This document shows, one piece after another, positions 16,742-23,744 of a stretch of DNA of 64,000 bases. Source of the DNA: DASWJS01 sp036397035 (lineage in GTDB: Bacteria; Actinomycetota; AC-67); NCBI GenBank assembly GCA_036397035.1, contig DASWJS010000020.1, positions 62,001 through 126,000 on the forward strand, given 5' to 3'. Under the pieces are notes generated by a model. The model saw only the letters and a list, made by a program, of their open reading frames with translations. It searched no databases and was not told where the DNA came from. Each line of letters opens with the position of its first letter. Within the stretch, counting starts at the first letter, position 1. Position numbers and translations under genes: made by a program.

Positions 16742-17626
16742 CTATCGGGCGTCAGGGTCGAGGTAGTACACGGCCTTGAGGGGCAGCAGCTGACGGTCCC
16801 TTGGCGCGATTCGATCGAAGTGCCCGATCCACAGGTCGAACAGCTTCGTCGCGTCGATCAGGGTCAGCCGCCGACGCTCCTGGCCCCGAGCCTCAACCTC
16901 GGCCTCCTTGGTGAATCCGCCCAGGCTCACGACGATTCCGACGTCTTGCTCGCCGAGGATCGCCATAAACGAGCGAAGTTCCGGCGCGCCGATCTTGTCG
17001 TGCCGCCGCTTTACCTGGACCTTGATCCGAGGAAGGCTGGCACCCAGCGGATCGGTAAAGGCGAGCACATCGATTCCCCGGTCGGGACCCGGCGGTGACA
17101 CCCACGCGACGTGATAAGCCATTGCCTCGAGCAATGCCTTGACGAGGTTCTGGAAGTCATAGGGGTTCTGCTCGTGCAAGAACTCTTCGATCTCGCGCCA
17201 CGCCGCTTCCTCTGCCTCCTCTAGAACGACCGCGCCCTGGGGATCGCCTTCTGCCGCATCGTCGGGAGGGGGTTCGGGTTGCGTCGCCTTCCATGCGAGA
17301 TAGAGTTGAACGGCTTCGGTTTGGAAAGCGTGGGGATCTGTAAGCTTCTGTAGGGCTTCCTGACCGGCATCTGTCACCGACCAAATGCCCTTCGTCTTCA
17401 CAAGCCAACCTGCCTTTACGGCGGGGATCGTCGCGAAACGAACCAGCTTCTCAAAGCGCCGCGTGCCCGGCCGAGAGGGATAGTCGCCAGCCTCGTAGTC
17501 CGTGAGTTCCAGGCGCTCGGCGAGGGCGCGCAAGACGTCGCTGGCCTGCATTTCGTTCCCGTGCTCCAGAACGATTTCGATCACGCCCCGCACGTACTCA
17601 CCTTGGCGCTCACGCACGCTCGTCAT
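16742..17626 (-). CDS. Mrr-like type IV restriction endonuclease
   Basis: 294 residues. The N-terminal half is a winged-helix Mrr_N-like DNA-binding region (SDVLRALAERLELTDYEAGDYPSRPGTRRFEK). The C-terminal half is a PD-(D/E)xK endonuclease: FQNLVKALLEAM, then GPDRGIDVLAF (catalytic Asp) and IKVQVKRR (QxK), the classic Mrr motifs. Such enzymes cut foreign methylated DNA. Codon use is visibly less GC-biased than its neighbours, suggesting transfer. The ATG at 17626 is chosen because a longer reading would run antisense through a tRNA fragment. TAAACT lies 8 nt upstream. Confidence 0.85.
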   Translation of the reverse strand: MTSVRERQGEYVRGVIEIVLEHGNEMQASDVLRALAERLELTDYEAGDYPSRPGTRRFEKLVRFATIPAVKAGWLVKTKGIWSVTDAGQEALQKLTDPHAFQTEAVQLYLAWKATQPEPPPDDAAEGDPQGAVVLEEAEEAAWREIEEFLHEQNPYDFQNLVKALLEAMAYHVAWVSPPGPDRGIDVLAFTDPLGASLPRIKVQVKRRHDKIGAPELRSFMAILGEQDVGIVVSLGGFTKEAEVEARGQERRRLTLIDATKLFDLWIGHFDRIAPRDRQLLPLKAVYYLDPDAR

Positions 17627-17634
17627 GCCGGGGG

Positions 17635-17640
17635 AGTTTA
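17635..17640 (-). promoter_or_regulatory. -10 box TAAACT for leaderless Mrr-like gene
   Basis: TAAACT on the minus strand lies 8 nt before the ATG at 17626. Confidence 0.4.
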
Positions 17641-17689
17641 TCCATGCGCGGGTCATCGTCGCGCGCGGCGGTGGGCCTCCCGCGATGTG

Positions 17690-17722
17690 TGAAGTACGGG
17701 TTCGAGCCCCGTCGGGTCCACC
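17690..17722 (+). pseudogene. tRNA 3'-end fragment (T-arm and acceptor 3' strand)
   Basis: ACGGG-TTCGAGC-CCCGT makes a perfect 5-bp T-stem with a canonical 7-nt TTCRANN loop, followed by CGGGTCC and A, which is the 3' acceptor strand and discriminator. No matching GGACCCG 5' acceptor strand, D-arm or anticodon arm lies in the 90 bases before it, so this is not a whole tRNA. Such 3' fragments are typical attR scars where an integrative element entered a tRNA gene. The Mrr-like gene is the neighbour on the element side. Confidence 0.6.
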
Positions 17723-17898
17723 CCTCAACTTCGTTGGGGGACCAACGCCGAGGCAGCAAGCTCGGGAGTCGCGCTGCCTCGCCACCCGGCACTTGTGATC
17801 GGCGAAGCTCTATGTGAGGATTTGTCCTGCGGGAGTGCCGCCCGAACGCCACGGGCGACTTCACACGCGAAGGAGTGAGGGAAGCCCTCGCTCCTTTT
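17719..17898 (+). ncRNA. Hairpin-rich segment ending in a terminator, possible small RNA
   Basis: No protein gene lies between the Mrr start and the Crp/Fnr stop (412 bp). On the plus strand the segment shows successive hairpins: CCCCTCAAC/GTTGGGGG (about 17720-17740), a perfect 9-bp stem CGAGGCAGC/GCTGCCTCG (17749-17757 with 17773-17781), CGCCCG/CGGGCG (about 17839-17857) and then an intrinsic terminator. This could be a structured RNA, or simply the original downstream flank of a tRNA gene. It matches no RNA family I recognise. Confidence 0.25.
17870..17898 (+). terminator. Intrinsic terminator in the intergenic region
   Basis: A 12-bp stem with one G-U pair (AAGGAGTGAGGG / CCCTCGCTCCTT), a 3-nt loop, and a run of four T on the plus strand. 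It is the clearest rho-independent terminator in the window. No annotated plus-strand gene lies upstream of it. Confidence 0.65.
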
Positions 17899-18038
17899 GC
17901 TTCTCCGCCATGCGTTGGGAACGGCGGAACCGATGTTGCGGTTGCATGCTCTGTCCTTCGCTGGCTCGGCAGGCCGTCACATGGGCGGCCCGGGCTCGGT
18001 CTGAGCCCTCGTACGAGACGTCGTCCGTCGCGTCGTCA

Positions 18039-18797
18039 CTACTTCAGGTCTTCGTGCGCGCGGTGCATGACCGTGTAGCATTCGCAAGCGGTCGCCTCGA
18101 GCGCCGCCCGGTCGCGAATCTCGATGTGACCGCGCACGGAGCCGACGAGGCCGGCCTTGCGTAAGGTGGCCATCGCATCGCTGACGCTGGCCCGCCGTAT
18201 GCCGAGCATGAAGCCGAGGAACTCGTGGGTGAGGAAGAATCTGTCGGACCCCACCCGGTCGTGGATCATGAGCAGCCAGCGCGCGGAGCGCTGTTTCGTG
18301 TTGTGCAGTCGATTGCACGCGACTGCCTGTCCAACCTGAACGAGCAGGACCGCGAGATAGTGGTTCATGACTTGGTGGAGCGCACTGGTCGGGCCGACGG
18401 CGTCGCGGAAGTCGTCCGCGGGCATCACCAAGTGGTCGCCGACGATCTGCGCAACGCATTCCGCCGGGGCGGAGGTCGCCGCGCCCAGGAACACCGAGGC
18501 CGCCGTCGTGCCCTCGTTGCCGATGGTGGTGACCTCGATCGCGGAGCCGTCGGAGAGGCGAGTGACCAACGACAGAACGCCGTTGATGGGGAAGTGGACG
18601 TGTCTGACCGGTCTCCCCTGCCGGAAGAGCGTCTCTCCTATGGGGATGGAGACCCGCTTCATGCCCCGGAGCATGGCGGTGCGCTCGGCTTCCGGGAGCT
18701 GGTCGAGCAGTCGGTTGCCTGAGATGGGAGCCGTGCTCATGGCTGTTTCACGGACTTCACGCCCGAGGGATCGAACCCCGTCGCTCATCTCGCTCAT
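18039..18797 (-). CDS. Crp/Fnr-family transcription regulator
   Basis: 252 residues. An N-terminal cyclic-nucleotide-binding-like beta-roll (GETLFRQGRPVRHVHFPINGV) is followed by a C-terminal helix-turn-helix (THEFLGFMLGIRRASVSDAM). Key cAMP-binding residues are not clearly kept (TIGNEGTTA replaces the usual phosphate-binding loop), and no Cys set for an Fe-S cluster is seen, so the ligand is unknown. This layout is common for stress-linked Crp/Fnr proteins in soil bacteria. A downstream ATG (18740) is an alternative start. It is divergent from the histidine kinase gene. Confidence 0.8.
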   Translation of the reverse strand: MSEMSDGVRSLGREVRETAMSTAPISGNRLLDQLPEAERTAMLRGMKRVSIPIGETLFRQGRPVRHVHFPINGVLSLVTRLSDGSAIEVTTIGNEGTTAASVFLGAATSAPAECVAQIVGDHLVMPADDFRDAVGPTSALHQVMNHYLAVLLVQVGQAVACNRLHNTKQRSARWLLMIHDRVGSDRFFLTHEFLGFMLGIRRASVSDAMATLRKAGLVGSVRGHIEIRDRAALEATACECYTVMHRAHEDLK

Positions 18798-18885
18798 CTC
18801 ACCATGGCGAATAGGTAGGAATCAAGTCTCGGCTTTGGTACGCAACCGCGCAGACGGCATGCCGGGCGTGACCGAAGATGGCTCT

Positions 18886-19698
18886 ATGCGCGCCGAGCAA
18901 GAGAAGGCGAGGCCTCGGCGCCGGGTCGTTCCGAGCGCAGTCACCGCAGTCTCGACGAACGGGTCGGGGCCGGCGACGAACGGGTCGGGACCGGCGACGA
19001 ACGGGTCGGGACCGGCGAGAGCCGCGGAAACGCTGCGTCTCGACCTTCTTGCGCACGACCTGAGGAACCAGCTCACGTCCGTCTTCGCGATCGTCATGAC
19101 GATGCGCTCGACGGTCGGGACGATGTCCAGGGCGGATCAATCGGACATGCTCGATCGTCTCCGGGTCAAGACGACGACCATGCAGCGCCTCCTGGTTGCC
19201 TTTCTGGACCTGCAACGCATCGAGAGGAATGGCTTCCTTTCGCCCCCGGAGGCGACCGACGTCAGCGTGGTCGTGCGCCAGGTTGTCGATTCGGTCGGCA
19301 CTCCGGATCATCCGATCGAGCTGGTAGCGCATCCCCTGTTGGCCGAGGTGGATGCCTTCCTGCTGGAGCGAATCTTGGAAAACCTCCTTTCGAACGTGAA
19401 CGTCCACACGCCTCCGGGCACAGCCGTCCGCGTCGTGCTGGAACAGGCGCAGTCGGGCGTCCTGCTGCGCGTCGACGACGCGGGAGGAGGCGTGCCCGTC
19501 GAGGAGCGTGAGCTGGTATTCGAGCGGCATCGTCGGGGTTCGACCCTTGGGCCCGGGGCCGGGTTGGGCCTTTCCATCGTGGCCGAGTGCGCCGCGTTGC
19601 ACGGCGGCCATGCCTGGACGGAGGAAAGCCCCGGAGGCGGCGCTTCGTTCCGGGTGTTCCTGCCCACCGACGGAAAGGACCCCGGCGCTCCGGTCTGA
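18886..19698 (+). CDS. Soluble histidine kinase lacking an obvious sensor domain
   Basis: 270 residues from the ATG at 18886; an in-frame ATG at 18859 is also possible. It has the HisKA H-box LAHDLRNQLTSVF, the N-box ENLLSNVNVHT, G1 VDDAGGGV and G2 GAGLGLSIVAE, so the kinase core is intact. There is no membrane segment or PAS/GAF domain. The N-terminus is a basic stretch followed by three copies of a 7-residue NGSGPAT linker encoded by a 21-bp repeat. No receiver gene is adjacent; the divergent Crp/Fnr regulator may belong to the same response. Confidence 0.8.
   Translation: MRAEQEKARPRRRVVPSAVTAVSTNGSGPATNGSGPATNGSGPARAAETLRLDLLAHDLRNQLTSVFAIVMTMRSTVGTMSRADQSDMLDRLRVKTTTMQRLLVAFLDLQRIERNGFLSPPEATDVSVVVRQVVDSVGTPDHPIELVAHPLLAEVDAFLLERILENLLSNVNVHTPPGTAVRVVLEQAQSGVLLRVDDAGGGVPVEERELVFERHRRGSTLGPGAGLGLSIVAECAALHGGHAWTEESPGGGASFRVFLPTDGKDPGAPV
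18955..19017 (+). repeat. Three tandem 21-bp repeats inside the kinase gene
   Basis: Unit ACGAACGGGTCGGGRCCGGCG, three copies differing at one base. They encode NGSGPAT linkers. Copy number is likely to vary among strains. Confidence 0.85.
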
Positions 19699-19785
19699 CA
19701 GGCCCGGCCTGCACACGGCCGCGGTTTCGGGAGCGCGGGGCGCGCACCGGTCGCGGGAACCTGCGGCCTCGATCCTTCCGCGCGG

Positions 19786-19791
19786 TAGCAT
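19786..19791 (+). promoter_or_regulatory. -10 box TAGCAT for leaderless gene 19799
   Basis: TAGCAT is followed by 7 nt and then the ATG at 19799. Confidence 0.4.
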
Positions 19792-19798
19792 CCGAGGC

Positions 19799-20575
19799 AT
19801 GAGCGAGCACGCGCGCGTCTACCCGATCTCAGCCGTCCCCGATCCGCCTCTCGGTTTGGAACACGCAATCGAGCAGATGGCGCACCTGGCGCTCGGGCTG
19901 AGCGCGCTGCTGATCGGCGCGGCTCGTCAGGGACTCGCTCGCGCGCGCGGCGCGCCGGAGGCCCCCGCCGAGATGCCGCCGTTGGCTGGCGCTGCGCTCG
20001 GGCTCGCGACGGAGGCCACTCGTGTCGTCGCGCGCGCGTTGGGAACGCTCGAGCGCGGACTGGCTCCGATCACGCCCGCGGTTCGCGCGATGAGCGGCGG
20101 CCCGATCGTCGACCACTTCGACCGCGCGTGGCGTCAGGCCAGACCGGCGATCGACGAGCGCGCCGCCGCGGTCATCCGCGAGGTGACCACCGCGGTGGTC
20201 GGCGCCGCGCTGAACGAGACCGATCTGTCGGCGATGGTTGCAAGGCGCATCGACCCCGTGCGCGTCGTGACGCAGATCGACCTGGAGTCGGCGCTGCGAC
20301 GAATCGACGTGACCGAACTCGCGCAGCGCGTGGTCGATCAGGTGGCGCCCGAAGCCGTCGCATCCCGGATCGACATTCCGCAGATCGCGCGCCGCGTGGC
20401 CGAGCAGATCGACGTCGGGACCGTCGCGCGCCGTGTGCGAGACGAGCTTGATCTGCCCGCGCTGTTCCAGCAGGCGCTTCCCACGGCGGCGCGCTTGCAG
20501 GGTTCCACGGCCGAAACGCTCGGCAAGGTGGTCGATCGCGTCAAACGCTGGACCACCGAGCAGCGCAGGCCTTGA
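19799..20575 (+). CDS. Uncharacterised protein with repeated RID/QID helical motifs
   Basis: 258 residues, no family recognised. The N-terminal third is a long Ala/Leu-rich helix region (AHLALGLSALLIGAA), perhaps membrane-associated. The C-terminal half repeats a roughly 20-residue amphipathic unit ending in an I-D pair: VVTQIDLESALRRIDVTELA, VASRIDIPQIARRV, AEQIDVGTVARRVRDELDLP. The repeats look like a coiled or solenoid array that could bind a partner or a surface. It has its own leaderless promoter and no operon partners. Confidence 0.6.
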   Translation: MSEHARVYPISAVPDPPLGLEHAIEQMAHLALGLSALLIGAARQGLARARGAPEAPAEMPPLAGAALGLATEATRVVARALGTLERGLAPITPAVRAMSGGPIVDHFDRAWRQARPAIDERAAAVIREVTTAVVGAALNETDLSAMVARRIDPVRVVTQIDLESALRRIDVTELAQRVVDQVAPEAVASRIDIPQIARRVAEQIDVGTVARRVRDELDLPALFQQALPTAARLQGSTAETLGKVVDRVKRWTTEQRRP

Positions 20576-20665
20576 CGCGACGCCGGCCGCCCGTGCGGGA
20601 TGAGCTGGCCCACCTATCCGAGCGTGCGGACCTGAGCGGCGTTTGCCCGTGCGCCGAGCTGCGGG

Positions 20666-20671
20666 CAGACT
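20666..20671 (+). promoter_or_regulatory. -10 box CAGACT for leaderless TPP-enzyme gene
   Basis: CAGACT is followed by 7 nt and then the ATG at 20679. Confidence 0.3.
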
Positions 20672-20678
20672 GCCCGGC

Positions 20679-22283
20679 ATGACCGAGGGACACGGCGGCG
20701 ACCAGGTGGCCGAAGCGCTCCGCGCGCACGGCATCGACCGGATTTACACGCTGTCGGGGGGCCACATCTTCCCCATCTACGACGGGCTTCACACGCGCGG
20801 GATGCGCATCGTCGACGTCCGGCACGAGCAGCAGGCGGCGTTCGCGGCGGAGGCGCACGGCAAGCTCACCCGCACGCCGGGCGTGACCGCGCTCACCGCC
20901 GGGCCCGGCGTGGTGAACGGCATGAACGCGCTCGTCTCGGCGCGGTTCAACGGCTCGCCGATGCTGATGCTCGGCGGGCGCGCGCCGCAGCTTCGCTGGG
21001 GACAGGGGAGCCTGCAGGAGATGGACCACTTGCCGCTCGTCTCCAGCGTCACCAAGCTGGCCGAGACGGTCTTCGAGACCGAGCGGATCGGCGCGCGCAC
21101 GTCCGCGGCGATCGAGGCCGCGGGCGCGCGGCACCGGGGCCCGGCGTTCCTGGACTTTCCGATGGACGTTCTCTTCGGGCGGTGCAAGTACGAGGCGCCG
21201 GCGCCCGCTCCGTCCGGGGACGAGTCGCTGTCGGGCACGATCGGGGACGCGGTCGCGTTGCTGAGCGGCGCCGAGCGGCCTGTGGTCCTGATCGGCTCGG
21301 ACGTGTGGGCCGACGGGGCGGAGAAGGCGGCGCGCGAGCTGGTCGAGTCCCTCCGCATCCCGGCGTTCATGAACGGGATGGGCCGCGGGATCCTTCCCGC
21401 CGATCACGCGCTGGCCTTCAACAACGCGCGCGGGCACGCGCTGCAGGCCGCCGACGTCGTGCTCGTCGCGGGAACGGCGCTGGACTTTCGCGTGGGATTC
21501 GGGTCCTTCGGCGAAGCCAAAGTCATCCACGTCATGGACCACGGCGCCGGAATCGGGACGCACGCCTCGCCGGCCGCGGCGATCTGGGGGCCGCTCGGCG
21601 CGGCGCTCGAGGCGCTCGCGGCGGCGACGCCGGGCGACCACGAGTCGTGGATCGGCTCGCTGCGCGCGATCGAGGAGGAGAAGCGCGCGTCCTTCGAGGC
21701 CGACCTCGGATCGAGCGCCGTCCCGATGCACCCCGCGCGCGTGTACGGCGATCTCGTGCCGCGCCTCGCGCGCGACGCGATCGTGATCGCCGACGGCGGC
21801 GACTTCGTGTCTTTCGCCGGCAAGTTCGTGCCGGTGTTCGAGCCGGGCGGCTGGCTCGATCCGGGTCCGTACGGCTGCCTGGGAACGTCCGCGGGCTATG
21901 CGCTCGCGGCCGGGCTGCTCTATCCGGAGCGCCAAGTCGTCGTGTTGCTCGGCGACGGCGCCGCGGGGTTCAGCCTCGCCGACTGGGACACGCTCGTTCG
22001 CTTCGGCGTGAACGTGACGCTGGTCTGCGGCAACAACGGGATCTGGGGACTGGAGAAGCACCCGATGAAGTTCGTCTACGGCTACGACGTCGCCGCCGAC
22101 CTGCGCCCCGAGACGCGCTACGACGAGGTCATGACGGCCCTGGGCGGCCACGGCGAGCTGGTCCGCGGACCCGACGAGCTGGGTCCCGCGCTCGACCGCG
22201 CGCTCGCCGCCGAAGGCCCGAGCCTCGTGAACGTCCTCACCGATCCCGAGATCGCCTACCCCCGCACCGCGAACCTCGCCTGA
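20679..22283 (+). CDS. Thiamine-diphosphate-dependent enzyme (acetolactate synthase-like)
   Basis: 534 residues with the three-domain layout of the POX/ALS family. The N-terminal PYR domain has the catalytic Glu in VRHEQQAAFAAEAHG. A central Rossmann-like domain follows (PVVLIGSDVWADGAEKAA). The C-terminal PP domain has the TPP-binding motif GDGAAGFSL ending in GNNG. Typical products of such enzymes are acetolactate, oxalyl-CoA decarboxylation or benzoylformate decarboxylation. It lacks a neighbouring small regulatory subunit (ilvH), so it is probably a catabolic decarboxylase or carboligase rather than anabolic IlvB. Confidence 0.85.
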   Translation: MTEGHGGDQVAEALRAHGIDRIYTLSGGHIFPIYDGLHTRGMRIVDVRHEQQAAFAAEAHGKLTRTPGVTALTAGPGVVNGMNALVSARFNGSPMLMLGGRAPQLRWGQGSLQEMDHLPLVSSVTKLAETVFETERIGARTSAAIEAAGARHRGPAFLDFPMDVLFGRCKYEAPAPAPSGDESLSGTIGDAVALLSGAERPVVLIGSDVWADGAEKAARELVESLRIPAFMNGMGRGILPADHALAFNNARGHALQAADVVLVAGTALDFRVGFGSFGEAKVIHVMDHGAGIGTHASPAAAIWGPLGAALEALAAATPGDHESWIGSLRAIEEEKRASFEADLGSSAVPMHPARVYGDLVPRLARDAIVIADGGDFVSFAGKFVPVFEPGGWLDPGPYGCLGTSAGYALAAGLLYPERQVVVLLGDGAAGFSLADWDTLVRFGVNVTLVCGNNGIWGLEKHPMKFVYGYDVAADLRPETRYDEVMTALGGHGELVRGPDELGPALDRALAAEGPSLVNVLTDPEIAYPRTANLA

Positions 22284-22296
22284 CGTGCGGTCGTCC

Positions 22297-22324
22297 TGGA
22301 CTCCAATGACAATCTTTCTACAAT
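22297..22324 (+). promoter_or_regulatory. Leaderless promoter, -35 TGGACT and -10 TACAAT
   Basis: TGGACT and TACAAT are 16 nt apart, and the ATG at 22331 begins 6 nt after the -10 box. This is the best-looking promoter of the window. Confidence 0.55.
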
Positions 22325-22330
22325 GCGGCC

Positions 22331-22999
22331 ATGAAGAAACGGCTATACATCTGGCCGCTGGTCGCGGCGACGCTCGCCGCTGGCGCGGTTGTCGGAGTCG
22401 GACTGATGTGGGGTTTTGCGAGCGTCCCTTCGGCGCTTGGATCGCTCCTCCTGCTCTTGGCGGTTGCGATCGTGCTCTTATTCGTCAGAGCCGCCGTCTT
22501 CGGTCAGCACCCAAAGGAGCCGATCATCCTGAACCTGACGCTCTTCGGCGTCGCGGCGCTGCTCCAAGTCGGCCTTGCGAGTAGCGCGAGGACCGCGGGC
22601 GGGTTTGTGCTCGTTGCGGTGCTTCTGGCTGGAGCTCAATGGTTTTCGTACAAAGCGCAGGTCAAGCGAACCCATGACCACCTCGTGAGTCTCTTCGAGG
22701 CTCGGTCCGTCCCGGAGCCCGAAAGGTGGGCGACGGTGGGCCTCTCCGTGGCGGGCGTGGACTTCTTCCCGGAGTACCGACTCCCCAAGATTCTCGAAGG
22801 CCTCATTGGAAGCGGGGAAGCGAGGTCGCAGGACCGGAAGCGGCTTATCGGACTTCTGCCCGATGCCGCCAGACAGAGCCTCACGACGGAGGCTCTGCTG
22901 GTTCCCAAGGACGATCGCCAATGGCGATGGCGAACGTACGTAGGGATCTTGCTTGTGACCTGGCTCGTGTTGCTCGCTGCTATGGTTGGAACGGCATGA
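22331..22999 (+). CDS. Uncharacterised membrane protein
   Basis: 222 residues with four N-terminal hydrophobic segments (about residues 8-27, 33-55, 66-83 and 88-103), a cytosolic or external domain of about 90 residues, and a final membrane helix (YVGILLVTWLVLLAAMVG). No family is recognised. Base composition is less GC-rich than in its neighbours. It overlaps the next gene by 4 nt (ATGA), so it is cotranslated with the CDP-alcohol phosphotransferase and may act in the same membrane-lipid step. Confidence 0.65.
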   Translation: MKKRLYIWPLVAATLAAGAVVGVGLMWGFASVPSALGSLLLLLAVAIVLLFVRAAVFGQHPKEPIILNLTLFGVAALLQVGLASSARTAGGFVLVAVLLAGAQWFSYKAQVKRTHDHLVSLFEARSVPEPERWATVGLSVAGVDFFPEYRLPKILEGLIGSGEARSQDRKRLIGLLPDAARQSLTTEALLVPKDDRQWRWRTYVGILLVTWLVLLAAMVGTA

Positions 23000-23715
23000 G
23001 CGCATCGCTGCGCGTTCTCGTCAGGGCCCGTCTTGCCGATTCGATAACCGCCGCTCGCGTCTGCCTTGCGATCGCCTTGCCCGGGCTCGTGGACGTGACG
23101 GCGCCCGGCGGGATGATCGCCGGTCTCGGCCTCATGGCGTTCATCTTCTTGCTCGACGGCGTGGACGGCATCGTCGCTCGCAGGCTCGGCACAGTGACGC
23201 AGTTCGGCAGCTTCCTGGACATCCTCGGGGACCGACTGGTCGAGTTCGTCTTCATTTGGCGATTCACGCAAGACGGCGTCATGCCCGGATGGCTGCCGGT
23301 CCCGTTCTACGTCCGCATCCTCGTCACGGATGTCTGCCGCGTCGCGGCTTACCGTGCGGGCCACATGGGAGCCCGTGGGATCCACCTGGAGGGAAGGGCG
23401 CGCTCGCTCGTGCTGTCGCGCACCAGCCGGACGGGCTACGGACTGGCGAAGCTCATCCTGTTCGCTTGCTGCTTCGTCAATGCGGCCTCGCCCGCGATCG
23501 CTGTGGCCGCCGTGGGCGTCCTGACACTCAGCGTCGTCCGCGGGCTGCCACTGGTGGCGACGTACCTGCCTACGGTCGTGCACTCGCTCCGCTCGCTCGT
23601 CGGCGCAGGCCGGCGCGGCGATGGGCGGCGCCCGATGGGCGGGCGGCTCGCGCTGCTCCAGGTCAGCCTCGATTGCCTGGCCTTGGCGATGGTCTCGGGC
23701 CTTCGGATCGCGTGA
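22996..23715 (+). CDS. CDP-alcohol phosphatidyltransferase family enzyme
   Basis: 239 residues, starting at the ATG overlapping the upstream stop. The signature D-G-x2-A-R-x8-G-x3-D-x3-D is perfect: DGIVARRLGTVTQFG followed by SFLDILGD. These enzymes transfer a phospho-alcohol from a CDP donor (often CDP-diacylglycerol) to an acceptor such as glycerol phosphate, inositol phosphate or an alcohol. Multiple membrane helices are visible. The acceptor cannot be inferred. The partner membrane protein upstream is of unknown function. Confidence 0.85.
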   Translation: MSASLRVLVRARLADSITAARVCLAIALPGLVDVTAPGGMIAGLGLMAFIFLLDGVDGIVARRLGTVTQFGSFLDILGDRLVEFVFIWRFTQDGVMPGWLPVPFYVRILVTDVCRVAAYRAGHMGARGIHLEGRARSLVLSRTSRTGYGLAKLILFACCFVNAASPAIAVAAVGVLTLSVVRGLPLVATYLPTVVHSLRSLVGAGRRGDGRRPMGGRLALLQVSLDCLALAMVSGLRIA

Positions 23716-23744
23716 TCCTCGCCGCGCCATAGACTCACTGCCAC

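Noticed and set aside
17690..17722. Complete tRNA gene
   Set aside because: Only the T-arm and the acceptor 3' strand are present; no complementary 5' acceptor strand, D-arm or anticodon arm in the preceding sequence.
17320..17722. tmRNA ending in the tRNA-like 3' end
   Set aside because: The upstream 400 bases code for the Mrr-like protein and lack a 5' tRNA-half and tag reading frame.
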